Source: Oxytricha trifallax
Taxonomy: Eukaryota; Ciliophora; Spirotrichea; Sporadotrichida; Oxytrichidae
Assembly: GCA_000711775.1 (NCBI GenBank)
Contig: ARYC01002631.1
Span: 24,866 to 88,865, forward strand
Length of the DNA: 64,000 nucleotides
Reading direction: 5' to 3'
Every line of letters starts with the position of its first letter. Position 1 is the stretch's first letter. The notes under the pieces are model-generated. The model was not told where the DNA came from. It worked only from the letters and a program-made list of their open reading frames with translations, and ran no database searches. Shown here piece after piece: positions 44,930-55,189 of the stretch. Both the position numbers and the translations under genes were made by a program.

Positions 44930-45640
44930 GATAATTTTAGCATTTCTACATTTTAAAACATCTAATTCTAAAGAACGCAGCGAACTTGAAATTGGTCTGA
45001 AAATATAGAGTCTTGGTTTCAGTTTGAGTGGGAATATCAATTTTACCATAACCACAAATTTAATCTCTGCCAGAGAAATGTCTGTTTGTCATTGTTTTAA
45101 CAATTTGAGGCTATCCTCTAAAGTTGATTGAACTGAAAGCTAACTCAAAGGGATAATTCCACACTGCTCTTCTGCTAGTCTATTAGCTCTTGTAACTATG
45201 TTATGAGACTCCCCCTCTGTTGCCCTGTAATAGCTTTAAAATAATTTCATGAAATTTACTTCCACAATTTACCAATTAGTTTCTACGATGAAATCATATT
45301 TACTACATAGTCCATCATATTCATTAACTCGCCCTTAATTTATATGACCATCATTAATGAATATATAAACTGGAGAGTAAATAAATCTATTTGGATCTCT
45401 TATATTTAAGTAATTTTCTTCGTTGTGGTCTTTGTCCCTTACTTCAACTGGAAGCAAGTGATAGTTTACTTATTATTGTAATTAATTTGCTCTCTTTTCT
45501 CTTTCTTGTTGCTCTAATTCAAGCTCTCTGCTTTTATTTAGACCCATCTTGTGATCGAAGGATTTATTGGCTGCTCCAGCTTTATCATCTGAATAGAAGC
45601 CAGCATCATTATCGTATACACCTCTTATCTTCTTATATAT
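44930..45640 (-). CDS. B9-domain protein, B9D1-like (ciliary transition zone)
   Basis: B9D1 belongs to the MKS/B9 complex that gates the ciliary transition zone. Reading leftward, an acidic, Gln-rich N-terminal extension (about 45620-45420) leads to SPVYIFINDGHINQGRVNEY, then DGLCSKYDFIVETNWQIVE. Removing a 35-nt intron (45259 down to 45225, GTAAAT...TTACAG) joins in phase to GNRGGVSQHS, AVWNYPFELAFSSINF, GQPQIVKTM and CGYGKIDIPTQTETKTLYF. These match the B9 pattern y-D-D/G-L-x-x-K-Y ... G-x-x-Q ... W-N-x-P-x-x-x-x-F-x-S-x-N ... P-Q-I-V ... G-Y-G-x-x-x-I-P. No start ATG lies upstream of 45640 and the usual last 60 residues are missing, so further segments must exist elsewhere. Divergent from the gene at 45754. 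Confidence 0.75.
45225..45259 (-). other. 35-nt spliceosomal intron in the B9D1-like gene
   Basis: On the minus strand the segment starts GTAAAT and ends TTACAG. It lies after the codon GAA, so is phase 0, and its removal restores alignment to the B9 domain between WQIVE and GNRGG. Length is typical of stichotrich introns. Confidence 0.7.
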
Positions 45641-45753
45641 TCTAAGAATTTAAATCTAAATTATATTAAAAAGTTTAATATATTAATATTAATTTAAGTA
45701 TAAAATAACATTTAATATTCTCTATTTATTATAAACATTTGTATCTAATATTG

Positions 45754-46650
45754 ATGCAAGAAAGTTAAGTAGAGATACATGCATTAAATAACAGCGTTTT
45801 ATCCAGAGAATCAGAGGATTCTCTTAAAAGTACAATAGCTATTTGTACCAAACAGTTCTAGCCTAAAGATAAGCAATTGTTGATTGAGCCTCAACTGAAT
45901 GGGCTATATAGTTTCAGAGGATTAGTCTCTAAATAGTCAGATTCAACTACAAAATCCTTTGAAAAGTTGAGCATACCAAAGAAGGAAGAAAGTAAACATT
46001 AAAAATGGAAAAGTAGCTCTCTAAAAATTCACAACAGAAAGATGATTAATTATCTAATGAACTATTTCTAATAAGACTTAATTATGCAGTTTATAAGTAG
46101 TAACGCTCAATTTAACAAGAAATTGGGAAAATATTTAGACTATAAAATTGATAATAAGAATCCTATTCCATCTCATGCATTTGATGTTGTAAAATTAGAT
46201 CTTCTTGGAAAGCCCTAACAGGCAAGATTTTTACATTCTCTGCCCAGAGGTATTTAGCAGTGTTTGGTAGTAGAAATTATTTATAAGTTATTAAAATATC
46301 GTATTAAATATAATCATTTTTTATATGAAACAAGCTAAGTCAACATTAGAAATTTAAATAGATTTTATTATTTAGGTAAAAACACTTAGACAACAATTGC
46401 ATCAATATGGTTTCTATCCAGAGGGGAAATTAAATTTTTCTATGTGTTAAATCTAAAGTACACCAAAGCGCTACAAATTTGTGATATTTGGGGGTATATC
46501 CTAGAAAGAATATTGTCAATCAAATCTGCTTACTTTAAAAATACTAATTCCGACAATTAAAAACTCAAACTAAAAACATTCAAAGATAGAGTAAGTGATA
46601 TATATATATATATTGAGCTTAAGAGATTCATTAATAAATTATTGCTGTGA
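45754..46650 (+). CDS. Intact 298-codon gene, unidentified
   Basis: ATG at 45754 to TGA at 46648-46650 with no interruption in the ciliate code, using many TAA/TAG as Gln. The start MQESQVEIHALNNSVLSRES is Ser/Glu-rich and disordered-looking. The middle has AICTKQFQPKDKQLLIEPQ, SSNAQFNKKLGKYLDYKID, then NPIPSHAFDVVKLDLLGKP and ARFLHSLPRGIQQCLVVEI. Residues after about 170 become Ile/Tyr/Asn-rich and could be non-coding read-through or contain a short intron. It is one of few long genes here with both start and stop. No domain recognised. The 114-bp gap to the B9D1-like segment suggests a shared divergent promoter, if that segment is near its gene start. Confidence 0.55.
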
Positions 46651-46749
46651 CTTAATTGCATTATATTCATTGAATTTCTATGTTAATTAATGTGTATTGT
46701 AAACTTTCTTGCCTGATTTAATCTAGCTTTGATTATAAAGCCAACTTTA

Positions 46750-47040
46750 TCTTAAAGTGAGCGAAATCTAGGAGTATAGATTTATCTTGACTTGAAGTAC
46801 CACCTTAAACTACTTAAATACACCAGAAGGCTTCCACTGTATGATGCATCCTTCTCTGAGGTGGCTTTACTTGCCTTAGTTTTAGATGAATGACTTGCGT
46901 TGATTCCAACTTCCATTATTACTTATCTAAATAATCAGATTAAACGAGCAAGTAAAGAGCTTACCAATAATAATAAAAATGTAAGATATAAGGAAACACT
47001 TTCACTAAGTTTGCATATTAAAAGATATAAAAAAATATTT
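46750..47040 (+). CDS. Short coding-like segment, unidentified
   Basis: One phase reads VQIYLDLKYHLKLLKYTRRL, then PLYDASFSEVALLALVLDE, a TGA, then ALIPTSIITYLNNQIKRA. The helical Leu-rich texture is faintly cyclin-like (L-x-x-x-F-S/P-S-E-x-A-L-A-A-L), but the match is too short to name. Ends in AT-rich DNA before the SINE. Confidence 0.3.
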
Positions 47041-47319
47041 ATATAATAAAAAATATTAATTATTTTATAATATTATTACTTATATTTGATTTTATCCCTG
47101 CTAAAATTGAAATAGTACTGCATTTTCAATTTTTAATAATCAAAAGAACATTAATTATTTAAATATACTAATAAAAAAATAGATTGCTAATTTAATTAAT
47201 TAGATAAGATAAGATTTTTAATATAATTTTAATTTAAAAATAATATGTTTCTTCAAACCTAATTCAGAAAGAAAACATTAATTTAATCAATCAGAATTTA
47301 TCAAAGATAAAAACATGAT

Positions 47320-47929
47320 GATGATTAACGAGTTATACTCAAAATTAAATATTTATCAATTCACTGTTTAATACTAAAATCAAACCATCAATTTTAGTCG
47401 TGACGTAGACGTATATGAAGTGAGTTGACGTGGCTATCAATGACGTGGCAAGTCGTGAACTAGAAAAACTCCAAAAATTCCACCTCACCCCCCATTCTAA
47501 TTCTCCCTGTACCGAGATGCATACGAGACAAGAGCCTAGTTATTGACTAGAAGTATCTCCAACAGAGCTCGCAGAGATCTGCTTCCTGTAAACAATTAAA
47601 GGGGAGTCTGGAGAAAACTCTTACCAGGTTCCACCGCTGCTGAGATAGTAGTCTCTGTCCTTTCGCTGTGGTAGCCTCATTAACCCGACCTGGTGTGGGA
47701 GAAAAATCTTTATCGTTGGCTTCTATGGTTCTCATCGTCTCACTTTTGAAGGTTGACCACCACCTTCATCCTGCTCCCTATTACCTAGGAAGCTGAACTC
47801 ACGCCAGGTAGAACATCTAATGCAGGGAAATCTTTAGCGTGCAGACAACTCGAGGAGTTTAGGATCTGACAGATTGAACCCCGTCGATTGGCCCATAATG
47901 CGGTGAACCAATCAACCCCCTGCCTACCC
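47320..47929 (-). mobile_element. SINE-like retroelement, full length (610 bp)
   Basis: GC-rich, non-coding block flanked by perfect 15-bp direct repeats agataaaaacatgat at 47305-47319 and 47930-47944. The minus strand ends in an (ATC)n tail next to the left duplication. Its presumed 5' end (right side) carries a Pol III-like pair: tggttcaccg (complement of 47901-47910) and ggttcaatc (complement of 47872-47880). The second fits the B-box consensus, but the 20-nt spacing is shorter than in a normal tRNA gene, so the head is tRNA-like at best. A second, 5'-truncated copy lies at 6514-6770. The 62-codon minus-strand frame inside (47547-47735) has no support as a gene. Mobilisation would need a LINE partner, none seen in this window. 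Confidence 0.8.
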
Positions 47930-48114
47930 AGATAAAAACATGATTATAAGCTAGCCTCATTTCATCTTGCTAATTGTAAGCACCTCCTCCATCAAACACC
48001 ACAAGCTGTCTCTGCTATAAACTCAGGCTATGCCTATAACCCTTATATGGATAATTATTGCCCTCCTCTCCTATATTTTCAAATAGTTTTAAATAAAATA
48101 TGTCATTCATCCAG

Positions 48115-49115
48115 TTGGCTAAAATGATAAAATTTGTTAAATTATATACTACTATAATCAACCTTGAACTGCATTTGTTATTAATAATATAAATTAAATT
48201 GATTTTGTAATTAATTAAAAAGTAGTGCATGATTAGTGATGGAGGTCGAAGATCACTCTATTTGCATAGCTGCTGAAGACTTCATAAGAGAGCAATGTGG
48301 CACAGAGAGGTACTTACAAGAACGAGAGAAACGGTTGGCAGCACTAGCGTGAAGATTGACAAATAACCTCGACACTTCAACAAGAAATAAAAGCAATAAA
48401 GTTTGACAGTGCGATGAATAGACTCTGCATATAAATTATTTTTGAATATTTAAATATAGCATAATGTAATAACAAACATGTATCAATAATGCAATTAATA
48501 TACTTTTCAATATTAAAAATAGTTTTTGCTTAATTAAAAGCTTTTTGTAGCCTTTCTCGAAATTTTATTGGACATATTAGAATTTATTATAATTAATCAA
48601 TAGGGTTTAGAAATTTTGGTGTCTCATTTATAAAATTATATTATTCCTGTAGCCTTCCTCGAAAAAATCTATAAAATTATTTCGAGGAAGGCTCCAAAAA
48701 GCTTTTAACTAAACAAAAACTATTTTTAATAATGATAAGTATATTAATTGCATTATTGATACATGTTTGTTATTACATTATGCTATATTTAAATATTCAA
48801 AAATAATTTATATGCAGAGTCTATTCAGCGCACTATCAAACTTTATTGCTTTTATTGTCTTGTTGAAGTGTCTAGGTTATTTGTCAATCTTGACACTAGA
48901 GCTGCCAACCGTTTCTTTCGTTCTTGTAAGTGCCTCTCTGTGTCACATTGCTGTCTTATGAAGTCTTCAGCAGCAATGCAAATAGAGTGATCTTCGACCA
49001 TGTACTACTTTTAAATTAATTACAAAATGAACTTTATTTATATTATTATAACAAATGTAGTCTAAGGTTGATTATAGTAGTATATAATTTAACCAAATTT
49101 TATCATTTTAGCCAA
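48115..49115. repeat. 1-kb palindromic element, arms about 450 bp
   Basis: The left arm 48115-48567 and right arm 48668-49115 are inverted copies of about 90 % identity around a 100-bp centre. The outer ends read ttggctaaaatgataaaattt inward. The centre contains a second, small hairpin (gtagccttcctcga ... tcgaggaaggct, about 48650-48695). The arms include a GC-richer stretch with agtgatcttcga- and cgctatcaaac-like sequence. The 64- and 71-codon frames in the arms are incidental. No transposase and no assignable target duplication. It resembles the element at 7257-8269 in size and organisation but not in sequence. Confidence 0.8.
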
Positions 49116-49129
49116 GTCTTCTACTATCA

Positions 49130-51750
49130 TTAAAGGGCTCTTTAGCATCTAAGCGCCCCTTATAAATAGATATCGTTTGCACAACCAACTATTCTTGCTG
49201 CCTCTCTAGTTTGAGACGGTTAACCAGATATCTCAACAAAATCCCATAGCCCACTAATTAGTCCTATTTTGCTCAATTCTCAACACAATTCAAATAAATT
49301 GTTCTAATAATCTTTCATAAAATTAGATAATTCAAATTGAAGGATTTCTTCTTGAACTAAACTACAAAGAATATTATCTATTTTAGATCCAGATTAGGGC
49401 TTTAGAACTGAGATTTGATTGCGCGTTCAAGCATTTATTCACCAACTAATAGTTCTTATATAGATTTCCCTTTGAAAATTAATGCTTTATTGGAAAACGG
49501 TAGTTATAGTTGTTCAAAACTATATGAAATTATTTATTAAGGCACATTAGACTTCTTAATTAAATTTATTTACAGATACTTGGATTATCTTCTTTTAACT
49601 GTTAAAACTGTACTTTTATTGATACTAGTGGAGAAAAATATATGATAAAATTAAAAATCTTAGCATCTTCAAAATAATATTAATTGATGGTTAAAATTAG
49701 AAAACTAAATATAAAATATTAAGAAGAATAAATGTTTTAATGATTAGAGCTTCAATTTATTAAACGTTAATTCACTAATTATTATCACGAAATTAAATAT
49801 ATCGCCTAATTTTTTAAGCTTAATGAATAAGATAAGAAAACTCTCTGAGCATAAAGTCAAATTTACTATTAATTCTCTCTTAAATGCTCCCATATATCTT
49901 TAGATAATCTTAACTTAATAATAATTTGAATAAAAATTAATTTTAATTTTATACACCAAAATTTATTCATCAAGTCATAGTCTTCCTCTGAGTTATTTAA
50001 GGATTTTAAATTGATATTAAATCTTTAAAAATATTTATCCAACTTTCAATTGTATTATTATTTTTTCTCGAAGTACTTGGTAGCTTATTGTACTGCATTT
50101 AATTAAATCCTATTTCTTAATAATGGAAGTTTGGATTATATTATTGTTTCTGAAGGTGACTATCTTCATTATAAGCCTGTTCCTATACAGATGATATATC
50201 TTCGACTAAGCATTCTTTTTCCTTAAAAAAACTAAAACCTAAATGTTAGATATATTACTGAAAGAAATAATAATGGCTTGTAAATTTATTATAACAATAT
50301 TGACCTTAATCAATGGAACAAAATTCATAATTAAAATTTAGAGCTGCTATTTATCTCGGTAAGTGATCCATATCTATTTTTGCTAATCTGTTTGAACTAG
50401 TCCTGAGTCTGTTATTTTTGAGTACCATTTCCTAAAATTAATAATCTAACTTTAGACTGAAAGCTTTTATTTGCATTCTGATATGCCTTTTTGGAATTTT
50501 AAGTAACTGACAGATTAAGAATTTGAAATTTGATGAGATTACTAGTTAAAATTTAAAATGCTGAGTTATAAGTAACTAATATCTCAGGGGTTATCTAATC
50601 TAAGGAGTCCCTAATTATGTTACTTCTTTGCGTTTTTAATTTTTTCATAGACATCCTTTTACTGTTAAAACTTCAAAGTTCTTTAAATCGTGAAATATCC
50701 TCATCATTATTGATAAGAAATAATTCATCTCATTCTTTGAATTAATCATTTACTTATTATTGAATATCCTGGATATTAATGACAAGCTTTGAGATCTGAT
50801 AAGTTTTTCTTTTTATTTTTGTAGGAATACATTCGAATTGGGGAAATTAATTAAAATTAAATATATAATAAATCAAAATAGTGGCAGTTAAAGTTGGCCA
50901 ATTTGATGATCTTGGGCTCATTCGATAGAGAATTCAAAATTAGCTCATCCTTGAAGCGAGTTAAATAGACTTTAATTGGAGGGCATAATTAATGCATTCA
51001 GAAGCATTCAATTAAAGTCAATTTAACTCACTCCAGGGATGAGAAAAAATAGTACCACCAGTAGTAAATTTCGGCTAATTTTTATTCTCTATCGAATGAG
51101 CCCAAGATCATCAAATTTGGACAACTTTAACTGCCACTATTTTGATTTATTATATATTTAATTTTAATTAATTTCCCCAATTCGAATTTATTCATACAAT
51201 AATCTTGCCATATCTCTCTGTGTTAAATAATGAAGAATATGAAACCAACCCCACTTAACTAACCTTTACTTTACTAAATAAATTGATATCTAGTTTATAC
51301 TTCCTTCACTTTTAAATCCTTGGCAAGTCCTAATAGCCTCACTTAGTCCTTATCCAAAAGAGCAACTAAGCAGTATATGTTTATTTTTAATTCTTTTTTG
51401 TTATCTTCTGTTGCATGCAATTTATCTTAAAATAGTCTCATTTATTGAAGATTGTTTAGAAGCAGTACCTAAGTCATTTTCATTATGAGAAATTAAAGAG
51501 ATACCACTTTAATCATTGTTTGATATTTTTGTAGAGAAGGAAATTTATAAATATTAAATTAAAGATTTTAGGCCTCTTAGAGGAGTTAAAGATTGCTTAG
51601 AATTTGATTCATTCTGTTCTGGTAGCATTTTACTATCTGAATATTTTAATATATTACAATAAAAATTCGAATATAAAATTATTTTATTATTGATAAATCT
51701 GTAATCTTTTGAATAGAATTGGATTTTAAAGTAAATAGCATAGCTAATCA
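49130..51750 (-). CDS. Long minus-strand gene, split by a MITE, unidentified
   Basis: Leftward from about 51750 come KMLPEQNESNSKQSL, then ATEDNKKELKINIYCLVALL, then DKDQVRLLGLAKDLKVKEV (about 51420-51310). The palindromic MITE at 50821-51198 follows. Beyond it lie ISKLVINIQDIQQQVND and DELFLINNDEDISRFKEL (about 50790-50680). The far end reads LERAIKSQFQSPNLDLKQ, NILCSLVQEEILQFELSNF and LSKIGLISGLWDFVEISG, then TREAARIVGCANDIY (about 49440-49150). Many TGA and shifts. Roughly 700 codons, helical, unknown. The 48.1-kb palindrome abuts its 3' end. Confidence 0.4.
50821..51198. mobile_element. Palindromic MITE, family 1, copy A
   Basis: 378-bp near-perfect inverted repeat with outer ends gtaggaatacattcgaattg and its complement (one end altered to gtatgaataaattcg). 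Internal landmarks gtggcagttaa, ttcgatagagaattcaaaat and gaagcgagttaa recur in the copy at 56692-57123. Landmarks such as gatcttgggctcatt are private to this copy. It lies inside a minus-strand coding region. No coding capacity. Confidence 0.85.
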
Positions 51751-51784
51751 TAATTTATAATAAGAAAACTTAAAATTTATAATT

Positions 51785-52135
51785 AATCTATTAAACTAAA
51801 TACTAATACTTATTAAACTTATCAAAAATAGAAACATGATTAAAAGCAGTTTCATCTTCTTCTTCCTCGTCATCTTCATCTTCATCTTCATCCTCATCCT
51901 AGTCACTCCCCTGTCCCCTCCAAGTGTAGCCTTGCGAAGCTTCAGTCTGCTGACACCCCAGGTCCTACCAGGTAGGACCGCTAAAAAAAAACTTTTAATA
52001 TATCTTTTTTGAAACTTACATTTTATGTGAGTGCTGTTGGTCCACCTGCGTCTGATTAGTTAGAATACCTTTTAATATATTAAGTTTTTGATTAAATTAA
52101 TTAATTTCCTTTTATAAATCATAAATGTGAATTAC
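51785..52135 (-). CDS. Intron-bearing small gene module, copy 3
   Basis: ATG at about 52125 on the minus strand starts MIYKRKLINLIKNLIY, and exon 1 ends RRRWTNSTHIK. A 39-nt intron (52019 down to 51981) begins GTAAGTTTC and ends TTTTTTTAG. Exon 2 gives SVLPGRTWGVSRLKLRKAT. A downstream run of GAT/GAA triplets encodes an acidic tail (DEDEDEDEDDEEEE) in a neighbouring phase. About 340 bp including flanks are shared with the module inside the TBE kinase gene. Product about 90-100 residues, basic then acidic; function unknown. Confidence 0.6.
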
Positions 52136-52390
52136 GGAGTGTAGACATTTTACTATTATAAGATCATCAGATTCTTAAATCACATTATAATTCAGATCGA
52201 ACACTAAAGATTTTTTTTGTTTTTATTCAATCTGCAATAAATGGACTTTAATGCAAAAAACCAGAAATATCTAATATCTCATTTAATAAGTATGATTGAT
52301 TGATTAATTTATTAACATATGATTGAAAGAATTCATACCAAAAAAATCACTTCAATATTTCTCTTCAGTAGTTTTTCTTCCTAAATAAAA

Positions 52391-54060
52391 ATGTACTTTC
52401 ATTTTAGGGAGCCTAAATTCGGCAGACTACTACTCAAAGCGTGGTCTATGGTTCAAGAAGTATCGTTAATTCATAAAAAATTTCCTACACTGCAAAAACT
52501 ATCTTTCTTCAGACGTGTGTATTCCCAAATTGATAGAGAGATTTATGTGATAGGGGATGGTTTGAAGGCACCAATGATCCTAGACATTGTGAAAAATATT
52601 CATTTTATGAGAATTTTTGGAGAGAAATTGCTCCTTTGAGTGTACCCCGAAAATGGAGCTTCTACTCTCTTATAATTTTTACACATCTATATCGAGTAAA
52701 TATTATTTTATTCTACTGAATCCCTCGGAATTCTAATTTGCTCTAGGTGGCAACAACAAGGAAGATGAGTTATTGATTAAAATTAAAAGATATGATTTGG
52801 AGTTTGATGCTTGGAATTTACTTGATTTTAGATTTCTCAATCCAATTCGTGATTTTAAGAATAGAATTATCCGCAATAACCAAGATCAAGACGAGTGTAA
52901 GCTTTTTCTATTTGATAAGTCAAAAGATATTTCTGTCTAATTTCCAATAAAATTTATTTACAAATATATTAAACAAAAATTTGGAGGGTAAACAAATAAT
53001 GAAAAAATATCTATAAATAGTGCTTATTTATTATATATAAAACTCTATAAATTGGAAAGAAAAAATATAAAAATAATATCATTTAATTTTTAAATATGAT
53101 TGAAAGTTAAATATTTCAATTAAAGGTAATATTTCAGTAATTACATTAAACAAATTTAAATTAAATAAAAGATCAATATAACCTGATAACTAAATAAAGC
53201 CAAATATATTTTATTTTATTTTATTTTATTTATTCAATTAACAGAATTCTTTCTAAAGTTAGTAAAGTTGCATGTTAACAAATTTTAAATGAATGTCTTT
53301 TCCCTCAATTTAAAATTGAATATTTAGTATATTTAAATATTGCTTAAATCATTCTTTAGCCTAATGTGGTTTTAACTTTGGAACTAAATATAAATCCTGA
53401 ATCCCAAATAAACAAGAAAATAGGTAAGATTTACTATCCTGTTTTTGTTATTGATCAACGTTGATGCTATGTTTCTACTGGCTACAGTGAAGAGCTGTTG
53501 AAACCCAACATTATACATTTCAAGCAGTTTAAACTTGAAAAAGTAAGAATTAAAAGTTACTGAATTATTAGATGGAAACTGGACTAATTGGTAAAATAGT
53601 AAATGTTTTAAAGTCACATTAAGAGCTTAATGAGAATTAATTCAAAGAAGACTAGATGATTAACTCAGACAAGTTAAAACAATACTAAGAGGATGATGAT
53701 TGCTACTATAATGGTTACAAATAAGGAGAAGTCTATCACGCTTAATAGATTAAAGCATCTCTTGGGTTAGTAATAATACTTAAAGTGAAACAAAGACAGA
53801 AGATTATTACAATTATAAAGGCCATGTTATCAGAGAGGTCCTAAAATGATAAAACCCCAAGAGTGAAATTTGCGAGAATCAAGTTTGAGATAAATTAAAT
53901 AAGTTAATTAAATTATTGATAAAATTACAATGAATACAGAGTAATTGTGAGTGCAAGAAAAAGATCTTTCGTACATATAGCTGACAACAGCAATATATTC
54001 ATAAATACCACAAATGAAAAACATTAAGCCCAATAGTAGAAATGCGAAAATAAGCAATTA
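52391..54060 (+). CDS. Kelch-like repeat protein, fragmented
   Basis: The first piece (52391-52639) includes SFFRRVYSQIDREIYVIGDG, resembling the I-Y-V-x-G-G strand of a kelch blade. The second (about 52712-52940) reads ALGGNNKEDELLIKIKRYDL, then EFDAWNLLDFRFLNP, with G-G ... R-Y-D ... W, the kelch signature residues in order and spacing. The third (about 53390-53560) reads YYPVFVIDQR, a TGA, then CYVSTGYSEELLKP. The fourth (about 53635-53935) is a Lys-rich frame with DDDCYYNGYKQGEVYH. Kelch proteins form beta-propellers that bind partners, often in ubiquitin ligase adaptors. Separation by short AT-rich pieces and phase changes suggests MDS/IES structure. Confidence is moderate because no complete propeller is visible. 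Confidence 0.45.
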
Positions 54061-54109
54061 TTAGAATATTAAATAATACTATAGGTTTTATTTATGGATA
54101 TATTTTATT

Positions 54110-54432
54110 TTTAATTTCTAATATACTCTATCATGAATGTGCAAGCAACGATGCCTCCTTATGTGGCTAGTCTTGGGTACTTTGCAGTGTCAGAATGAGA
54201 GGTTTCCCCTTGCACAGTAGTTCTCTCCCACTTGCTTTTACAAGAGCTTGATCTTGAAAATAGAAGTAATACTGGGCAACCAGTGCAGTACCAAAACAAC
54301 ATCCTTGTGGTTCACTGGTAGAGCCTCAGGCTTCTCTGGGTATTTCTTAGTCCTGATCTTCTTATAGAACTTTATAATGATTACTAGTCTGTCATTAGAC
54401 CTCTGCTGTTGGATAGCTGACTCCATTTCCAT
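54110..54432 (-). CDS. Gene start with open frame, unidentified
   Basis: Minus-strand ATG at 54432 starts MEMESAIQQQRSNDRLVII. The frame continues through KKIRTKKYPEKPEALPVNH and DVVLVLHWLPSITSIF; the TAA near 54236 reads as Gln in this code. It then runs through QVGENYCARGNLSF, a TGA, then HCKVPKTSHIRRHRCLHIH. The later part is Cys/His/Arg-rich, which could be a metal-binding or RNA-binding tail. Raised G+C supports a macronuclear-destined segment. Family not recognised. Confidence 0.45.
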
Positions 54433-54544
54433 TCTTTATGATTTGAATTAATATAGGTTTTTTTGAATTTAATTAAATTAGTTTTAACTTTATATTTGAC
54501 TTTCAATTCGAATTATTAAAAGATTAAATATTAAAACTTATATA

Positions 54545-54710
54545 AAACTTTGAGACATTTTTGCAGTCAATATCCCGTTCTATTTGCTCCAAATCATATG
54601 AAATTAAATTCATTCGGTAATGCTTTTGATTCTAGTAGGGCTCCTATGCTTGTGATAGGCAGATCCATCTCCTTGCGAAGATGGTGTTCATATTGCTTTT
54701 TGCTATATTT
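54545..54710 (-). CDS. Coding segment, unidentified
   Basis: Minus strand reads QYEHHLRKEMDLPITSIGAL, then LESKALPNEFNFI, a TGA, then FGANRTGY. Balanced composition makes this strand more likely coding than the overlapping 63-codon plus-strand frame (54550-54741). It lies upstream of the ATG at 54432 in the same orientation, so belongs to a different gene or a scrambled segment of the same one. Confidence 0.35.
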
Positions 54711-54904
54711 TTATAATTATATGTATATAAGTAATTTTTGAATAATTGGATCACCAAATCAATAATTTATTCCAAACAAAAAATAACCATTGTCAGATCT
54801 CTTTTAGATAAAGATGCTTCAAAGCATCGTCCAGAAATTATGCTGAATTTTTAGAAAATAGAATAATGTTTAAAAAAAGCATAATTATAAATACAAATGT
54901 TTTC

Positions 54905-55180
54905 AATAAATAGAATGCTACATGTCTCTCCACACTCCATCATATACATCGCAATCTAAATTAATGAGTATTCTTTTGCCATTTCTATCTGTCTTTCTGA
55001 GTCTCTGTTTAGTCTCAATACTGCTCTTGCCAGGTCAACCCCTAAAAAGCAAATGTTAGATATATATATTGTAACTTACAATTTTAAAGAACGAACAGCT
55101 TCTTCTTTATCATTTCCATTATTCAATGTTGATTTATAATTTTAAATATATTCTCTAAAAACATAAAAAATACTTGAAAA
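54905..55180 (-). pseudogene. Intron-bearing small gene module, copy 4
   Basis: Exon 1 reads NGNDKEEAVRSLK. A 38-nt intron (55079 down to 55042) begins GTAAGTTAC and ends TTTTTAG. Exon 2 continues LG, a TGA at the position of the conserved Leu, then PGKSSIETKQRLRKTDRNGK, and ends in an acidic-aromatic tail (NLDCDVYDGVWRDM). The alignment to copy 2 (LVLPGKTTVVTRQVLRKTT) is convincing through PGK and LRKT. The TGA makes this copy a pseudogene unless spliced or edited differently. Same intron position as the other three copies. Confidence 0.55.
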
Positions 55181-55189
55181 TGCTTACCA

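Noticed and set aside
47547..47735. 62-codon minus-strand frame
   Set aside because: Lies wholly inside the SINE-like element and is absent from the truncated copy. No protein feature.
54550..54741. 63-codon plus-strand frame
   Set aside because: The minus strand of the same bases has more balanced, protein-like composition and fits the neighbouring orientation.
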